Shown here: positions 8,514 through 16,416 of the stretch, piece after piece
Numbering within the stretch: the first letter of the stretch is position 1
How the letters are laid out: every line of letters starts with the position of its first letter
Origin: Acholeplasmataceae bacterium
GTDB lineage: Bacteria; Bacillota_I; Bacilli_A; ML615J-28; CAG-698
Direction of reading: 5' to 3'
Assembly: GCA_012841865.1 (NCBI GenBank)
Contig: DUTX01000162.1
Location: forward strand, 1-43,411
Length of the DNA: 43,411 nt
Notes under the pieces: model-generated
The model's database searches: none
The model's input: only the letters and a program-made list of their open reading frames with translations
What the model was told of the DNA's origin: nothing
Made by a program: the position numbers and the translations under genes

Positions 8514-8768
8514 ATGAACGACAAAGAATTAATGAACGATTTACTAGCAACGGTAAAATTTAACTGTGATTTGTTTCTAAACGGAACAATCGAATCTTCA
8601 ACTCCGGATGTTCGAGAAGCATTTAACGCTTCCCTTTTCGAATCACTGAGAATTCAGGATGAGATTGCTAAAAAGCTGAGCGAAAGAGGTTGGTATCAAA
8701 TTAACCTTGTAGAACCGGCAAAAGTCCAACAAACGGAAAAGAAATTCGCAAACCAAAGCTTCTCGTAA
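8514..8768 (+). CDS. CotF-family (spore coat F domain) protein
   Basis: An 84-residue protein matching the Coat F domain pattern: the N-terminal NDKELMNDLLATVK, a central LFLNGTIESSTPDVREAFNAS, and the late LSERGWYQINLVEP, where family members have a KGWY segment. In Bacillus subtilis CotF is processed into spore-coat polypeptides, but short CotF-like proteins also occur in species not known to sporulate and have a ferritin-like helical fold. It is co-directional with the 58-residue gene upstream and followed by a strong terminator. Its ribosome binding site is GGTGAG. Whether this organism forms spores cannot be told from the window. Confidence 0.8.
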   Translation: MNDKELMNDLLATVKFNCDLFLNGTIESSTPDVREAFNASLFESLRIQDEIAKKLSERGWYQINLVEPAKVQQTEKKFANQSFS

Positions 8769-8779
8769 CCTCTTCTTTT

Positions 8780-8809
8780 AAAAAAACAAGGAAACATCCT
8801 TGTTTTTTT
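8780..8809. terminator. Bidirectional terminator between the CotF-like and sirtuin genes
   Basis: AAAAAAACAAGGA and TCCTTGTTTTTTT form a long perfect hairpin with an AACA loop. The flanking A and T runs serve both the plus-strand CotF-like gene and the minus-strand sirtuin gene, which ends one base beyond it. Confidence 0.9.
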
Positions 8810-8810
8810 A

Positions 8811-9545
8811 TTACTCTTTAGATAATAGTAAAGCTTCGGGCAGCACGATTGCGACATCACCGTGAATCACAAGGTCGGCATAAGCATCGTAAGGGGTTTT
8901 TCCCTTATTGATGATGATAAAATTATCTCCCGAAAAATACCGCACCAACCCCGCCGCCGGGTTTACTAATAGCGATGTTCCGGCAACAAGCAAAGTATCG
9001 GCAGCAGCCAGGTAACTGAGCGAGCGCTCTAAAGCTTCGCTTGACAAAGGTTCTTCGTATAAAACCACATCAGGTTTTATTAAGCCCCCACAATCACAAT
9101 AAGGAACGCCTTCGCTTTTTAAAATATATTCTAAAGTATAGGTCTTCCTGCATTTTAAGCAATAACTAGTCAAAACGGTGCCATGAAGTTCAATAACATT
9201 TTTGCTTCCAGACATTTGATGCAAATTATCGATGTTTTGGGTAATGACAGCTTTCAGTTTTCCCATTGCTTCCAGTTCCGCAAGTGCATCATGGGCCGGA
9301 TTCGGCCTCGCCTCGGGATAGACCATTTTTGTTTTATAAAAACGGTAAAACTCTTCGGGATGCTTATCAAAATAACTGCGGGAAAGAATATCCTCCGGAG
9401 GCACCGCTCCCTTTTCCTGAAACAAGCCAGTACTGCTTCGAAAATCTGGAATATTGGAAGCAACCGAAACACCCGCACCCCCAAAAAAGACCATGTTTTT
9501 TGTTTCTTTTAAAATATGTGCAAGTTTTTGGATTTTTTCTTGCAT
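8811..9545 (-). CDS. NAD-dependent protein deacylase (sirtuin)
   Basis: Sirtuin of 244 residues that removes acetyl or other acyl groups from lysines while consuming NAD. The NAD-binding GGAGVSVASNIPDFRS is at 22-37, TQNIDNLHQMSG at 102-113 and the catalytic histidine at H121 in LHGT. The zinc site is C129-x2-C132 plus C150 and C152. The second pair is CDC rather than the usual CxxC, a variant I believe occurs in other Bacillota. It follows the cysteine-free racemase-like gene by 11 bases and shares its promoter. A GGGAGGGG box precedes the ATG. Substrates are unknown; a classical deacetylase role is the default. Confidence 0.93.
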   Translation of the reverse strand: MQEKIQKLAHILKETKNMVFFGGAGVSVASNIPDFRSSTGLFQEKGAVPPEDILSRSYFDKHPEEFYRFYKTKMVYPEARPNPAHDALAELEAMGKLKAVITQNIDNLHQMSGSKNVIELHGTVLTSYCLKCRKTYTLEYILKSEGVPYCDCGGLIKPDVVLYEEPLSSEALERSLSYLAAADTLLVAGTSLLVNPAAGLVRYFSGDNFIIINKGKTPYDAYADLVIHGDVAIVLPEALLLSKE

Positions 9546-9556
9546 AAAACCCCTCC

Positions 9557-10324
9557 CTACTCTTTGAATTGAATTTGTTGATACTTAAATTTGGAAGTAA
9601 TTTTCTGCTTTTTAAGAAACTCCTTTTTCGTCATGTTTCCAAAAACAAAAAAACCGCCGCGACCTTTGCGATTAAGATCGGTTATATTTGCTTCCAAAAG
9701 TCTTTTTAAGAATATTTCTCCATGAGCGGTTATTTCTTGAAAGTTCAGATATTCTTTAAATTCAATATTCAGTTCCAGCAAATTTGGCGTTCCGGTAATA
9801 ATTAAATCAATCTGTTTTTTTAGAACCGGTTTTAACTTTTCTAAAACTGTATTAAAGGAGCGACTGGTTTTTGTCATTCCTTCTTTAATTATGACTTCAA
9901 GTTCATCGCTTGCGATTTGGTAAAGGCGATTATATTTTAAATTTTTCGGAAATAAATTTGCTTCCAAAATCTTCTCTTTCACAAGCAAAACCATATTTTT
10001 ATCTTGATAATACTTATTCGCATATTCAATTAATGTTTCAATCACATTTACGGAAGGAACTTTCAAGTCTAGTATTACGGAAGCCGCCCGGTCTACAATA
10101 ATATCGTTTACGATAATAAGTAATTTCGGGTTATATTCCGCTATTATTTCAATATTCCTTTTTAAAATCTCTGCAATTTCTTTTTCTGAAATATTAAGAT
10201 AGGAATCATATTGTAAATCTGTGATGTAAATAATTCTTTCATGTTTGAGGTTTTGAGTCAAAGTTTCCGCAACCTCAATTCCATCCAAACCCAAATCAAT
10301 GATTCCGATTGCATCTTTTACCAT
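9557..10324 (-). CDS. Cysteine-free glutamate-racemase-like protein
   Basis: A 255-residue protein that resembles MurI in outline. The N-terminus IGIIDLGLDGIEVAETL parallels the MurI pattern IGVFDSGLGGLxxLxEL. The first catalytic ACNT loop corresponds to IVNDIIVDRA (VND, 72-74), and the second ACTH loop to ITGTPNLLEL (GTP, 178-180). Both catalytic cysteines are therefore replaced, and the protein contains no cysteine anywhere, so cofactor-independent racemisation by the known mechanism is excluded. The C-terminus is basic (KKEFLKKQKITSKFK). It is first in a two-gene operon with a sirtuin. It may be a sensor or binding protein for an amino acid or nucleotide-sugar. The homology is by eye only. 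Confidence 0.55.
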   Translation of the reverse strand: MVKDAIGIIDLGLDGIEVAETLTQNLKHERIIYITDLQYDSYLNISEKEIAEILKRNIEIIAEYNPKLLIIVNDIIVDRAASVILDLKVPSVNVIETLIEYANKYYQDKNMVLLVKEKILEANLFPKNLKYNRLYQIASDELEVIIKEGMTKTSRSFNTVLEKLKPVLKKQIDLIITGTPNLLELNIEFKEYLNFQEITAHGEIFLKRLLEANITDLNRKGRGGFFVFGNMTKKEFLKKQKITSKFKYQQIQFKE

Positions 10325-10340
10325 ACTTCCACCTTTTTTT

Positions 10341-10369
10341 ATTTTAGCATAACAACCCTATTTATTCAA
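10341..10369 (-). promoter_or_regulatory. Promoter of the racemase-like/sirtuin operon
   Basis: Minus strand TTGAAT (10364-10369), 17 bases, TAAAAT (10341-10346), with a TG one base before the -10. The AGGTGGAAGT ribosome binding site follows. Confidence 0.7.
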
Positions 10370-10444
10370 GCAAATTCACAAATCGCATCAAGCAAGTTTA
10401 TATAAAATAGCGGTAGTTTGCTTTTTTTTATTTTTAGAAAATGA

Positions 10445-10460
10445 TATAATTAGACGGAGG
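10445..10460 (+). promoter_or_regulatory. Extended -10 promoter and ribosome binding site of the mesaconase genes
   Basis: TGATATAAT (TATAAT at 10445-10450 with TG one base upstream) gives an extended -10; no good -35 is visible. The GGAGG at 10456-10460 stands 6 bases before the ATG. If the -10 is used, the leader is extremely short and the ribosome binding site is almost at the 5' end. Confidence 0.6.
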
Positions 10461-10466
10461 CTTATT

Positions 10467-11306
10467 ATGCGAGAATTGGATTTAAATTTAATAACCGAAA
10501 CGGTTAAAGAAATGATTTTGGATGCTTCTTATAACTTAGAAGAAAATGTTTTTAAAAAGATTCGGGAAGCAATCCGAGCCGAAGAAAATCCTTTAGGAAA
10601 GAGTGTTTTAAGTAATATTCTAGAAAACGATTCAATTGCGAGTATTGAAAGGATGCCGATGTGTCAAGATACGGGAATGGTCGTTGTTTTTTTAGAAATC
10701 GGTTCGGAAGTTTTTTTTAAAGGCGATTTGGAAGCAGCAATTAACAAAGGCGTAAAAGCCGCTTATGAAGAAGGTTATTTACGCAAATCCGTCGTCAACC
10801 ATCCTTTAGAACGGATTAATACCAAAGACAATACGCCTGCTATTATTCATACCAAAATCGTCTCCGGCGAAAAGGTCAAAATCTCCTTGGCACCAAAAGG
10901 GGCCGGCAGCGAAAATGTCAGTTTTGTAAAAATCTTAACGCCGGCGGAAGGCGTGGAAGGAATCAAAAAAACTGTGCTTGATGCCATTATCAATGCGGGC
11001 GGAAAACCCTGTCCCCCAATCATCGTCGGCATCGGCATCGGCGGCAATCTAGAAAAAGCGGCTTTGCTAGCGAAGGAAGCTGTCTTAAGAGATATCGAAG
11101 ATGAAGCAAAACATCCGCTTGACAGACAACTAGAAAAAGAACTTTTGTATGAAATCAATCAAACGGGAATCGGCCCGATGGGTTTTGGTGGAACTGTGAC
11201 CGCGCTTGCGGTAAAGGTAAATTCCTACCCCTGTCACATCGCCAGTCTCCCCGTTGCTGTCAATATCCAATGTCATGCCGCAAGACATAAAAGTAAGGTT
11301 ATTTGA
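10467..11306 (+). CDS. Class I fumarase-type hydratase alpha subunit, probable mesaconase
   Basis: Catalytic iron-sulfur subunit of a two-subunit class I hydratase (fumarase/tartrate dehydratase family), 279 residues. Cluster cysteines are C66 in MPMCQDTG, C182 in GKPCPPIIVG and C269 in NIQCHAARH, and the family block GAGSENVSF is at 146-154. Sequence alone cannot separate fumarase from L-tartrate dehydratase or mesaconase. The convergent operon makes and consumes mesaconate and citramalate, and Clostridium tetanomorphum mesaconase is a heterodimer of this family, so I infer mesaconate hydration to (S)-citramalate. The beta subunit gene follows 8 bases after the stop. The [4Fe-4S] type implies an oxygen-sensitive enzyme. 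Confidence 0.85.
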   Translation: MRELDLNLITETVKEMILDASYNLEENVFKKIREAIRAEENPLGKSVLSNILENDSIASIERMPMCQDTGMVVVFLEIGSEVFFKGDLEAAINKGVKAAYEEGYLRKSVVNHPLERINTKDNTPAIIHTKIVSGEKVKISLAPKGAGSENVSFVKILTPAEGVEGIKKTVLDAIINAGGKPCPPIIVGIGIGGNLEKAALLAKEAVLRDIEDEAKHPLDRQLEKELLYEINQTGIGPMGFGGTVTALAVKVNSYPCHIASLPVAVNIQCHAARHKSKVI

Positions 11307-11314
11307 GGTGGAAA

Positions 11315-11860
11315 ATGATTAAATTAAAACTACCCTTAAATGAAAAAGAGCTTTTAAATCTAAAATGCGGTGACGAAGTTCTCCTAACCGGAGTAATCTA
11401 CACTGCCCGCGATGCTGCCCACAAAAGATTAATCGAAGAAATCAATGCCGGTAAAGAACCACCTTTTAAACTTGAGAATTCCGTTATTTATTATGTCGGA
11501 CCTGCCCCCGCAAAACCGGGTCAGGCAATCGGTTCCGCCGGACCGACTTCTAGTTACCGGATGGACCCTTATGCAATCTATTTGTTTGAGAAAAATGCTA
11601 AAATATCGATTGGAAAAGGCGACAGAAGCCAAGATTTTAAAGATAAATTAAACGAACATCAAGGCTTATACCTTTCCGCAATCGGCGGAGCAGCCGCCCT
11701 TATCAGCCGCAGTATCAAAAAATGCGATTTAGTCGCTTACCCGGAACTCGGGGCCGAAGCCATCTATCGTCTCGAAGTCGAAGATTTTCCGGCCGTCGTG
11801 ACCTATGATGCCCACGGAGGCGATCTCTTTCAAAGCGGACGTCTGCTTTACCGCAAATAA
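11315..11860 (+). CDS. Class I fumarase-type hydratase beta subunit, probable mesaconase
   Basis: The smaller subunit, 181 residues, of the hydratase encoded with the gene at 10467. Family blocks are GDEVLLTGVIYTARDAAHKR, IYYVGPAPAKPGQAIGSAGP, and SSYRMDPY followed by IGKGD, which builds the substrate carboxylate site. I start it at the ATG at 11315, preceded by GAGGTGG. A TTG four codons upstream overlaps the alpha stop and has no box of its own. The order alpha then beta is the one usual for two-subunit fumarases. As with the alpha subunit, the mesaconase assignment comes from the glutamate-fermentation operon that converges on it. Confidence 0.85.
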   Translation: MIKLKLPLNEKELLNLKCGDEVLLTGVIYTARDAAHKRLIEEINAGKEPPFKLENSVIYYVGPAPAKPGQAIGSAGPTSSYRMDPYAIYLFEKNAKISIGKGDRSQDFKDKLNEHQGLYLSAIGGAAALISRSIKKCDLVAYPELGAEAIYRLEVEDFPAVVTYDAHGGDLFQSGRLLYRK

Positions 11861-11874
11861 AGCCAAAACTTTCA

Positions 11875-11897
11875 AACCCGGGTTTTTCACCCGGGTT
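11875..11897. terminator. Hairpin between the mesaconase and murI genes
   Basis: AACCCGGGT and ACCCGGGTT form a perfect 9-base-pair stem around TTTTC. It lies between two converging transcription units and probably ends both, but neither side has a clean run of T, so termination may be incomplete. Confidence 0.6.
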
Positions 11898-11912
11898 GTT
11901 ATTAAGGAGGCA

Positions 11913-12698
11913 TTAATTATTTAACTCAAGCCTATAATAAGCTTGTTTGTTTAAGATCCAATCGCATCTGTTTCGAAATGATTCATTCTCCCCCGTAACA
12001 TAAAGCGAAAGTTTTCCTAATTGTTTTTGAGGATTTTCCAGTTTAACCTGTTTTAAAAACTGCTTTACTGCTTTTGCAGTTGAGCTTCCGGAAGTAATCA
12101 GCTTTGCTTCCGGAAAAAGTTCTTGAATCTCCTCTTTAAATAAATCAAAATGGGTACAGGCTAAAACAAAAGTCCCCGGTTTCTTCTCCTTTAAAAAGGA
12201 GAGTTTCTTAGTAACTAAATCCCGGGATGACTTTGCATCAAGCCCTGCTTCAATCGCACCCACAAACTCACTGCACTTAACAAAGTGCTTTTTTCTTTTT
12301 TGATTTTTGAGAATCTCTTGGTAAATTCCGGAATCTATCGTCGCTTCCGTGGCGAGAACCGCCAAATCACCTTGCTTAGCAGTTTTTAAGGCTACTTCTG
12401 CGGTCGGAATTATCACCCCGATTAAAGGAAGAGTTGTTTCTAAACGCAATTCTTCAAGATAAGCCGAGGAAGTATTGCAGGCAAGAACAACCAATTTTAC
12501 CGGTAAATTCTCAAAAAATATTAAAACCTTACGGACAAGCGCAATGATTTCGGTTTTTGTTTTGATGCCGTAAGGACAATTTAAATTATCCGCTAAATAA
12601 GCAAAATCCTCAAAAGGTAGTACTTTACGTAATTCCTTGAGAATATTCAAACCGCCGAGACCAGAATCAAAGACTCCAATCGGATAAGTCGCTTTCAT
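11913..12698 (-). CDS. murI: Glutamate racemase
   Basis: Cofactor-independent interconversion of L- and D-glutamate, 261 residues. Catalytic residues are present: D11 in VFDSGLGG, C74 in ACNTSS, and C181 with H183 in ACTHFDL. NCPYG at 40-44 is the usual substrate loop. It is the last gene of the ten-gene glutamate-fermentation operon and its start overlaps the citXG end by 32 bases, so it is firmly coupled to it. MurI normally supplies D-glutamate for peptidoglycan; here the position suggests it may also feed D-glutamate from wall peptides or polyglutamate into the methylaspartate pathway. No strong ribosome binding site is close to the ATG. Confidence 0.93.
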   Translation of the reverse strand: MKATYPIGVFDSGLGGLNILKELRKVLPFEDFAYLADNLNCPYGIKTKTEIIALVRKVLIFFENLPVKLVVLACNTSSAYLEELRLETTLPLIGVIIPTAEVALKTAKQGDLAVLATEATIDSGIYQEILKNQKRKKHFVKCSEFVGAIEAGLDAKSSRDLVTKKLSFLKEKKPGTFVLACTHFDLFKEEIQELFPEAKLITSGSSTAKAVKQFLKQVKLENPQKQLGKLSLYVTGENESFRNRCDWILNKQAYYRLELNN

Positions 12699-13947
12699 AA
12701 TTAAGTTTTAAACATCCCTCTACTTTTTTCAGAAATATCGTCACTATCAATAAATCAGCAGAGCCGCCAAAACTTAAATTATTCTCGATACATTCTCTGG
12801 TAATTTCTTTAATTCTTTCTTCATCAAAATTAGTGATGCTTCCGATTAGCTTGCGGTAGTACAAATATCTGTCCAGGCTCTCCGCTCTCTTCAACAAAAC
12901 CGTATCTTCAACATCTCGGATTAATCCGATTAGAGTCATCAATAAAGTTTCGCGGGAAAAATCATTTAAAGTTTCTAAAGCTTTCCGAACATTGGGAAGA
13001 GCGTTAATCACTTCGCCCCTAATGCCTTTAATGCCATATTCTAGGTAAGCTTTCATACCGCTCGTTGACTCACTTAAATTAGAAAAATCTTTTTCTACCT
13101 CGACTCCGATTTGCTTGACTCGAGAAAAGATATCAAAAGAGTAATTGGATAAAGAATTACCCAAGGCAACAAGCACAATTCCGAAAACAAAAATCAAACC
13201 TTTATAAACATTAACATTATTGGTTGCTTGATACATTTTAGCTTCAGCTTCAAGACCGATTAATCTTGCTTTTTGAAAAGCCGGCAATAAGTCTTCTTGA
13301 TAACCTAAGGCAAACATCTCTAAGAGCGGTCCAATAATAATTGTTTTTGCCCGCATCAATAAAGAATAATCCATATCGGGATGCGAACCGGAAGATACTT
13401 TGGTAACCAAGCCAAATTTCGGATCCAGTTGGGCTTCCATGGTGATTGCTTCATCGATTAGCGGTCGGATGTTTTCTAACAAAAATTCAAGGATTATTCT
13501 CCGGATTTTTTGATTTAGTTCTTCTAAACTATGTTTTTGACTTCGCACACAATGCAGTGCTACATCAGAACAAATCAGGCATTTTCTCGGTTTAAAATTT
13601 AAATCCAAGCGACTCTCGCTTTTAATTGGATTAAAATAAAAATCTAAATCAATCAATCTTCCGAGCGGATGCTTATCTTCAATATCTATAAAATTTGCTT
13701 TATAATTCTTTCTTTCCGAAAACTCTAAAAGCCAAAAAGGACCATCGGCACTATGGAAAAATTCTGCTTTAGATACAGGAAATTTTTCCTTCACGATTTC
13801 TGAAAAATAATCGACCAGAAAAAAAGCTTGCGGAGAGTTTTTATTGGTTCCGGGAGTATTAGCTTTAATAACCAGGAGCGGAAAACCACGGTGAATTTCT
13901 TTAACTAAAAGGCTTCTTGATTCTCTTGCCATTAGAATTTCATTCAT
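12667..13947 (-). CDS. citXG: CitX-CitG fusion: lyase prosthetic-group synthesis and transfer
   Basis: Fusion protein of 426 residues. Residues 1 to about 150 match CitX, the holo-ACP synthase that attaches the phosphoribosyl-dephospho-CoA group to the gamma subunit (HPLGRLIDLDF at 93-103 and the CLICSD...C...HS block at 123-140). From about 160 to the end it matches CitG, which makes that prosthetic group from ATP and dephospho-CoA (SSGSHPDMDY at 185-194 and GGSADLLIVTIFL from 394). Such fusions are known from several Bacillota. The gene overlaps citC by 8 bases and murI by 32. Citrate and citramalate lyases use the same prosthetic group, so it does not decide the substrate. Confidence 0.9.
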   Translation of the reverse strand: MNEILMARESRSLLVKEIHRGFPLLVIKANTPGTNKNSPQAFFLVDYFSEIVKEKFPVSKAEFFHSADGPFWLLEFSERKNYKANFIDIEDKHPLGRLIDLDFYFNPIKSESRLDLNFKPRKCLICSDVALHCVRSQKHSLEELNQKIRRIILEFLLENIRPLIDEAITMEAQLDPKFGLVTKVSSGSHPDMDYSLLMRAKTIIIGPLLEMFALGYQEDLLPAFQKARLIGLEAEAKMYQATNNVNVYKGLIFVFGIVLVALGNSLSNYSFDIFSRVKQIGVEVEKDFSNLSESTSGMKAYLEYGIKGIRGEVINALPNVRKALETLNDFSRETLLMTLIGLIRDVEDTVLLKRAESLDRYLYYRKLIGSITNFDEERIKEITRECIENNLSFGGSADLLIVTIFLKKVEGCLKLNYESDLSDWSL

Positions 13948-14899
13948 GGTTTTTCAAAAACTCCAAGGTTGTTTTTGGAACCAACTTTTCTAAAGCTGAA
14001 TAGTCTTTTTCAAGAAAGAGCTTTCGGACTAAAGAAGCTGAAACCGGAATTTCATCGCTTCTAATTCTTTCAATAATTTCAAGCCGATCTTTCAAAACTT
14101 CTCCTAAAGCTTGATTGTATTTATTGGTTACGGGATCTTCTTCGGTTCCTAAATAGCGCTTCTTGATTCCGAAAATTGGCAGAAAATAATTCTTAAAGAT
14201 ATGGGCATCTGCTAAGGCCTGTTCTTTAACCTCATCGACATCTTCTTTAAGAAAGTAAGTCGGAAAGGTAAGTTTTGAAACCAGGTAAGTAGTTGAAGGA
14301 AGGACGGTAACATTAGCCAAGTCTTTTGTTCCTTCCTTTACCAAACGGATGCGGTCCTGAAAACTAAAAAAAGAGCAATCTTCTTCAAGAACAAAGACTA
14401 AAAACCTTTGGTGGCGTTTTGCTGCTTCTTTAATTAAAAAAAGGTGTCCATATGTAAAAGGGTTGGCGTTTAAGACCGCAGAGCCGATATCTTCCTCAAC
14501 GATATTATATTCTTGTTTCAGTTCGTTTAGAACTCGCCGAATCGGGCGGTGGGAAGACTCCAGCAAACTCACTTTATCGGTCGAAATGATTTCCGAAAAT
14601 CCTAATCCTTTAAAGATCTCTAAATTCTCGGGTTTTGTATAAACCTGAAGATAATAAATCTTTTTTTCATAAAGAAAATTAATCAACTCAGAAAGCATCA
14701 TTCCGGCTAGGTTTTTGCCGCGGTAATCAGGATCAATTCCAAAAAGACAAATGATGTTACCTTTAACAGAAACGGTGCCGATTATTTGAGCACCGTCTTC
14801 AAGATAAAAACTATAATCTTGGTCTTGATATTTTAAACCAAGTTTTTCTAAAAAAGTTTTGATTCTTTCTTTTTCTTCGGAAAGAAGCGCTAACTTCAT
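13940..14899 (-). CDS. citC: [Citrate/citramalate (pro-3S)-lyase] ligase CitC
   Basis: Acetylates the thiol of the prosthetic group on the lyase gamma subunit with acetate and ATP, which activates the lyase. The N-terminal 120 or so residues form a GNAT domain with GIDPDYRGKNLAGMML at 54-69. The rest is a nucleotidyltransferase domain with NANPFTYGHL (145-154), the HxGH-like ATP site, and VSASLVRKL starting at 286, the second ATP motif. Length (319) and order match CitC. It starts 8 bases after the alpha-subunit stop with a GGTG box and overlaps citXG. Confidence 0.92.
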   Translation of the reverse strand: MKLALLSEEKERIKTFLEKLGLKYQDQDYSFYLEDGAQIIGTVSVKGNIICLFGIDPDYRGKNLAGMMLSELINFLYEKKIYYLQVYTKPENLEIFKGLGFSEIISTDKVSLLESSHRPIRRVLNELKQEYNIVEEDIGSAVLNANPFTYGHLFLIKEAAKRHQRFLVFVLEEDCSFFSFQDRIRLVKEGTKDLANVTVLPSTTYLVSKLTFPTYFLKEDVDEVKEQALADAHIFKNYFLPIFGIKKRYLGTEEDPVTNKYNQALGEVLKDRLEIIERIRSDEIPVSASLVRKLFLEKDYSALEKLVPKTTLEFLKNHE

Positions 14900-14907
14900 A
14901 TTCGCAC

Positions 14908-16416
14908 CTACATTTGAAATAAAGTATCGATAATTGTCTGATCACGATAGCGTACTACGCCGATAACCTGTTCTTTCTTTACCCTTACCTCAGGAATCCC
15001 CGTATAAGCAAGGGCGATTTTAGATAAATCTTTAATTGACATAATCGGGAGGTGGCTGTTTTTAAGTTTTTCAAGTAAATCTATTCGCTTCGGATTGATT
15101 GCTATTCCTCTTTCGGTAACAACGATATCAATATCTTCACCCGGAGTTGTAATTGTCGTAATCTCGGGCCTAATAATCGGGAGCCTGGTTTTAAATAACG
15201 GAGTTACGATAATGCTCACCTTAGCGCCAGAAGCCGTATCGGCATGGCCTCCGCTTCCACCCATAATTAAACCGTTCGAGGCGGTTGTGACATTTACATT
15301 GAAGGATAAATCAACTTCCGTAGCACCGAGAATAACAAAATCCAAATGATTGACAATAGCATCTTCATAAGGATTGGCATATTTAAAGGCCGAGATAGAA
15401 TGATGGTTTGGGTTTTCTGCTAGACTCTTAACCGCTTCTAAATCAAAACACTGAACATCATAAAGCTTATTTATCAAGCCCTTTTTGAGCATCTCTGTAA
15501 AATAATGCGTAATCCCGCCGCTGGCAAATCCAGCCTTCACATTCTCCTTCTCCATAATCTCTCTGATAAAACGAGTAACGGCAAGAGCGGTGCCGCCGGC
15601 GCCGGTTTGCATGGAAAAGTTTTCCCGAATCAGTCCCAGTTCAGAAAGCAACAAAGCCGTCGTTTCCGCAATCTTAAGTCCAACCGGATCGCGAGTAATT
15701 CTGGTCGTGCCGCTTTCAATTCCGCTTTGGTTACCGATTTTATCGATAACTACCACATAATCAACATATTTGGCTTCAATTTCCACATATTCAACCTTCG
15801 GAACTAAAAAATCGGTCACAACAACTTTTTTCTTGGCATAAAGGAGATCGGGAATCGCATAACCCAAAGATCCGCATGCGGAAGGCCCAGAAAGACCGTT
15901 ACCGTTTCCGGCTTCGTCGCTACAAGGAACGGCGATAAAAGCAACATCAATTTTGATATCACCGGATTCGATTGCGCGACTTCTGCCCCCATGGGTATCC
16001 ATGTAAAGCATGCCCTGAAGTTTACCTTCAGAAATGCTTTTCGCAACCTCCCCATTGAGATAATTAGTATAAACATTAGTAACATTTCCGTTTTCAATCA
16101 ATTCCGAAAGAATCCGGTTATTGGGGAAGATTGAGGAAGCAGCAATCGTCATATTTTTTAGATTCCTGCTTTTAATTTCTTCAAAAACAAGATTCATAAC
16201 CAAATCGCCATTGCGTAAATGGTGATGGAATGAAAGAGTCATATCGGCACCGATTCCCAGGCGATCAAATGCCCCACTGATTGAAGAAAGTTTTTTATTC
16301 CCTTTATTTTCGGAAAGGATAATCTTTTCCCTTGTTCGGGGTTGCTCTAAAAAGGCCCGTGAACTTTGAAAAGGAATAAATCCTTCCGGTACATATCGTC
16401 CTAAAGAATTTTTCAT
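14908..16416 (-). CDS. citF: Citramalate lyase alpha subunit (CitF family; acyl-ACP transferase)
   Basis: Subunit that exchanges the acetyl group on the acyl-carrier subunit for citrate or citramalate, releasing acetate. The 502-residue length fits CitF. Visible blocks include RYVPEGFIPFQ at the N-terminus, MYMDTHGGRSRAIESGDI around 137-154, GLSGPSACGSLGYA, and the glycine-rich LIMGGSGGHADTASGAKVS. Sequence cannot separate citrate from citramalate lyase. The operon produces methylaspartate and mesaconate, and no citrate transporter or oxaloacetate decarboxylase is visible, so citramalate is the likely substrate. The gene overlaps the beta-subunit gene by four bases. Confidence 0.9.
   Translation of the reverse strand: MKNSLGRYVPEGFIPFQSSRAFLEQPRTREKIILSENKGNKKLSSISGAFDRLGIGADMTLSFHHHLRNGDLVMNLVFEEIKSRNLKNMTIAASSIFPNNRILSELIENGNVTNVYTNYLNGEVAKSISEGKLQGMLYMDTHGGRSRAIESGDIKIDVAFIAVPCSDEAGNGNGLSGPSACGSLGYAIPDLLYAKKKVVVTDFLVPKVEYVEIEAKYVDYVVVIDKIGNQSGIESGTTRITRDPVGLKIAETTALLLSELGLIRENFSMQTGAGGTALAVTRFIREIMEKENVKAGFASGGITHYFTEMLKKGLINKLYDVQCFDLEAVKSLAENPNHHSISAFKYANPYEDAIVNHLDFVILGATEVDLSFNVNVTTASNGLIMGGSGGHADTASGAKVSIIVTPLFKTRLPIIRPEITTITTPGEDIDIVVTERGIAINPKRIDLLEKLKNSHLPIMSIKDLSKIALAYTGIPEVRVKKEQVIGVVRYRDQTIIDTLFQM

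Noticed and set aside
11904-11912. AAGGAGG ribosome-binding-like sequence on the plus strand
   Set aside because: No start codon or open frame follows; it lies at the end of murI on the other strand.
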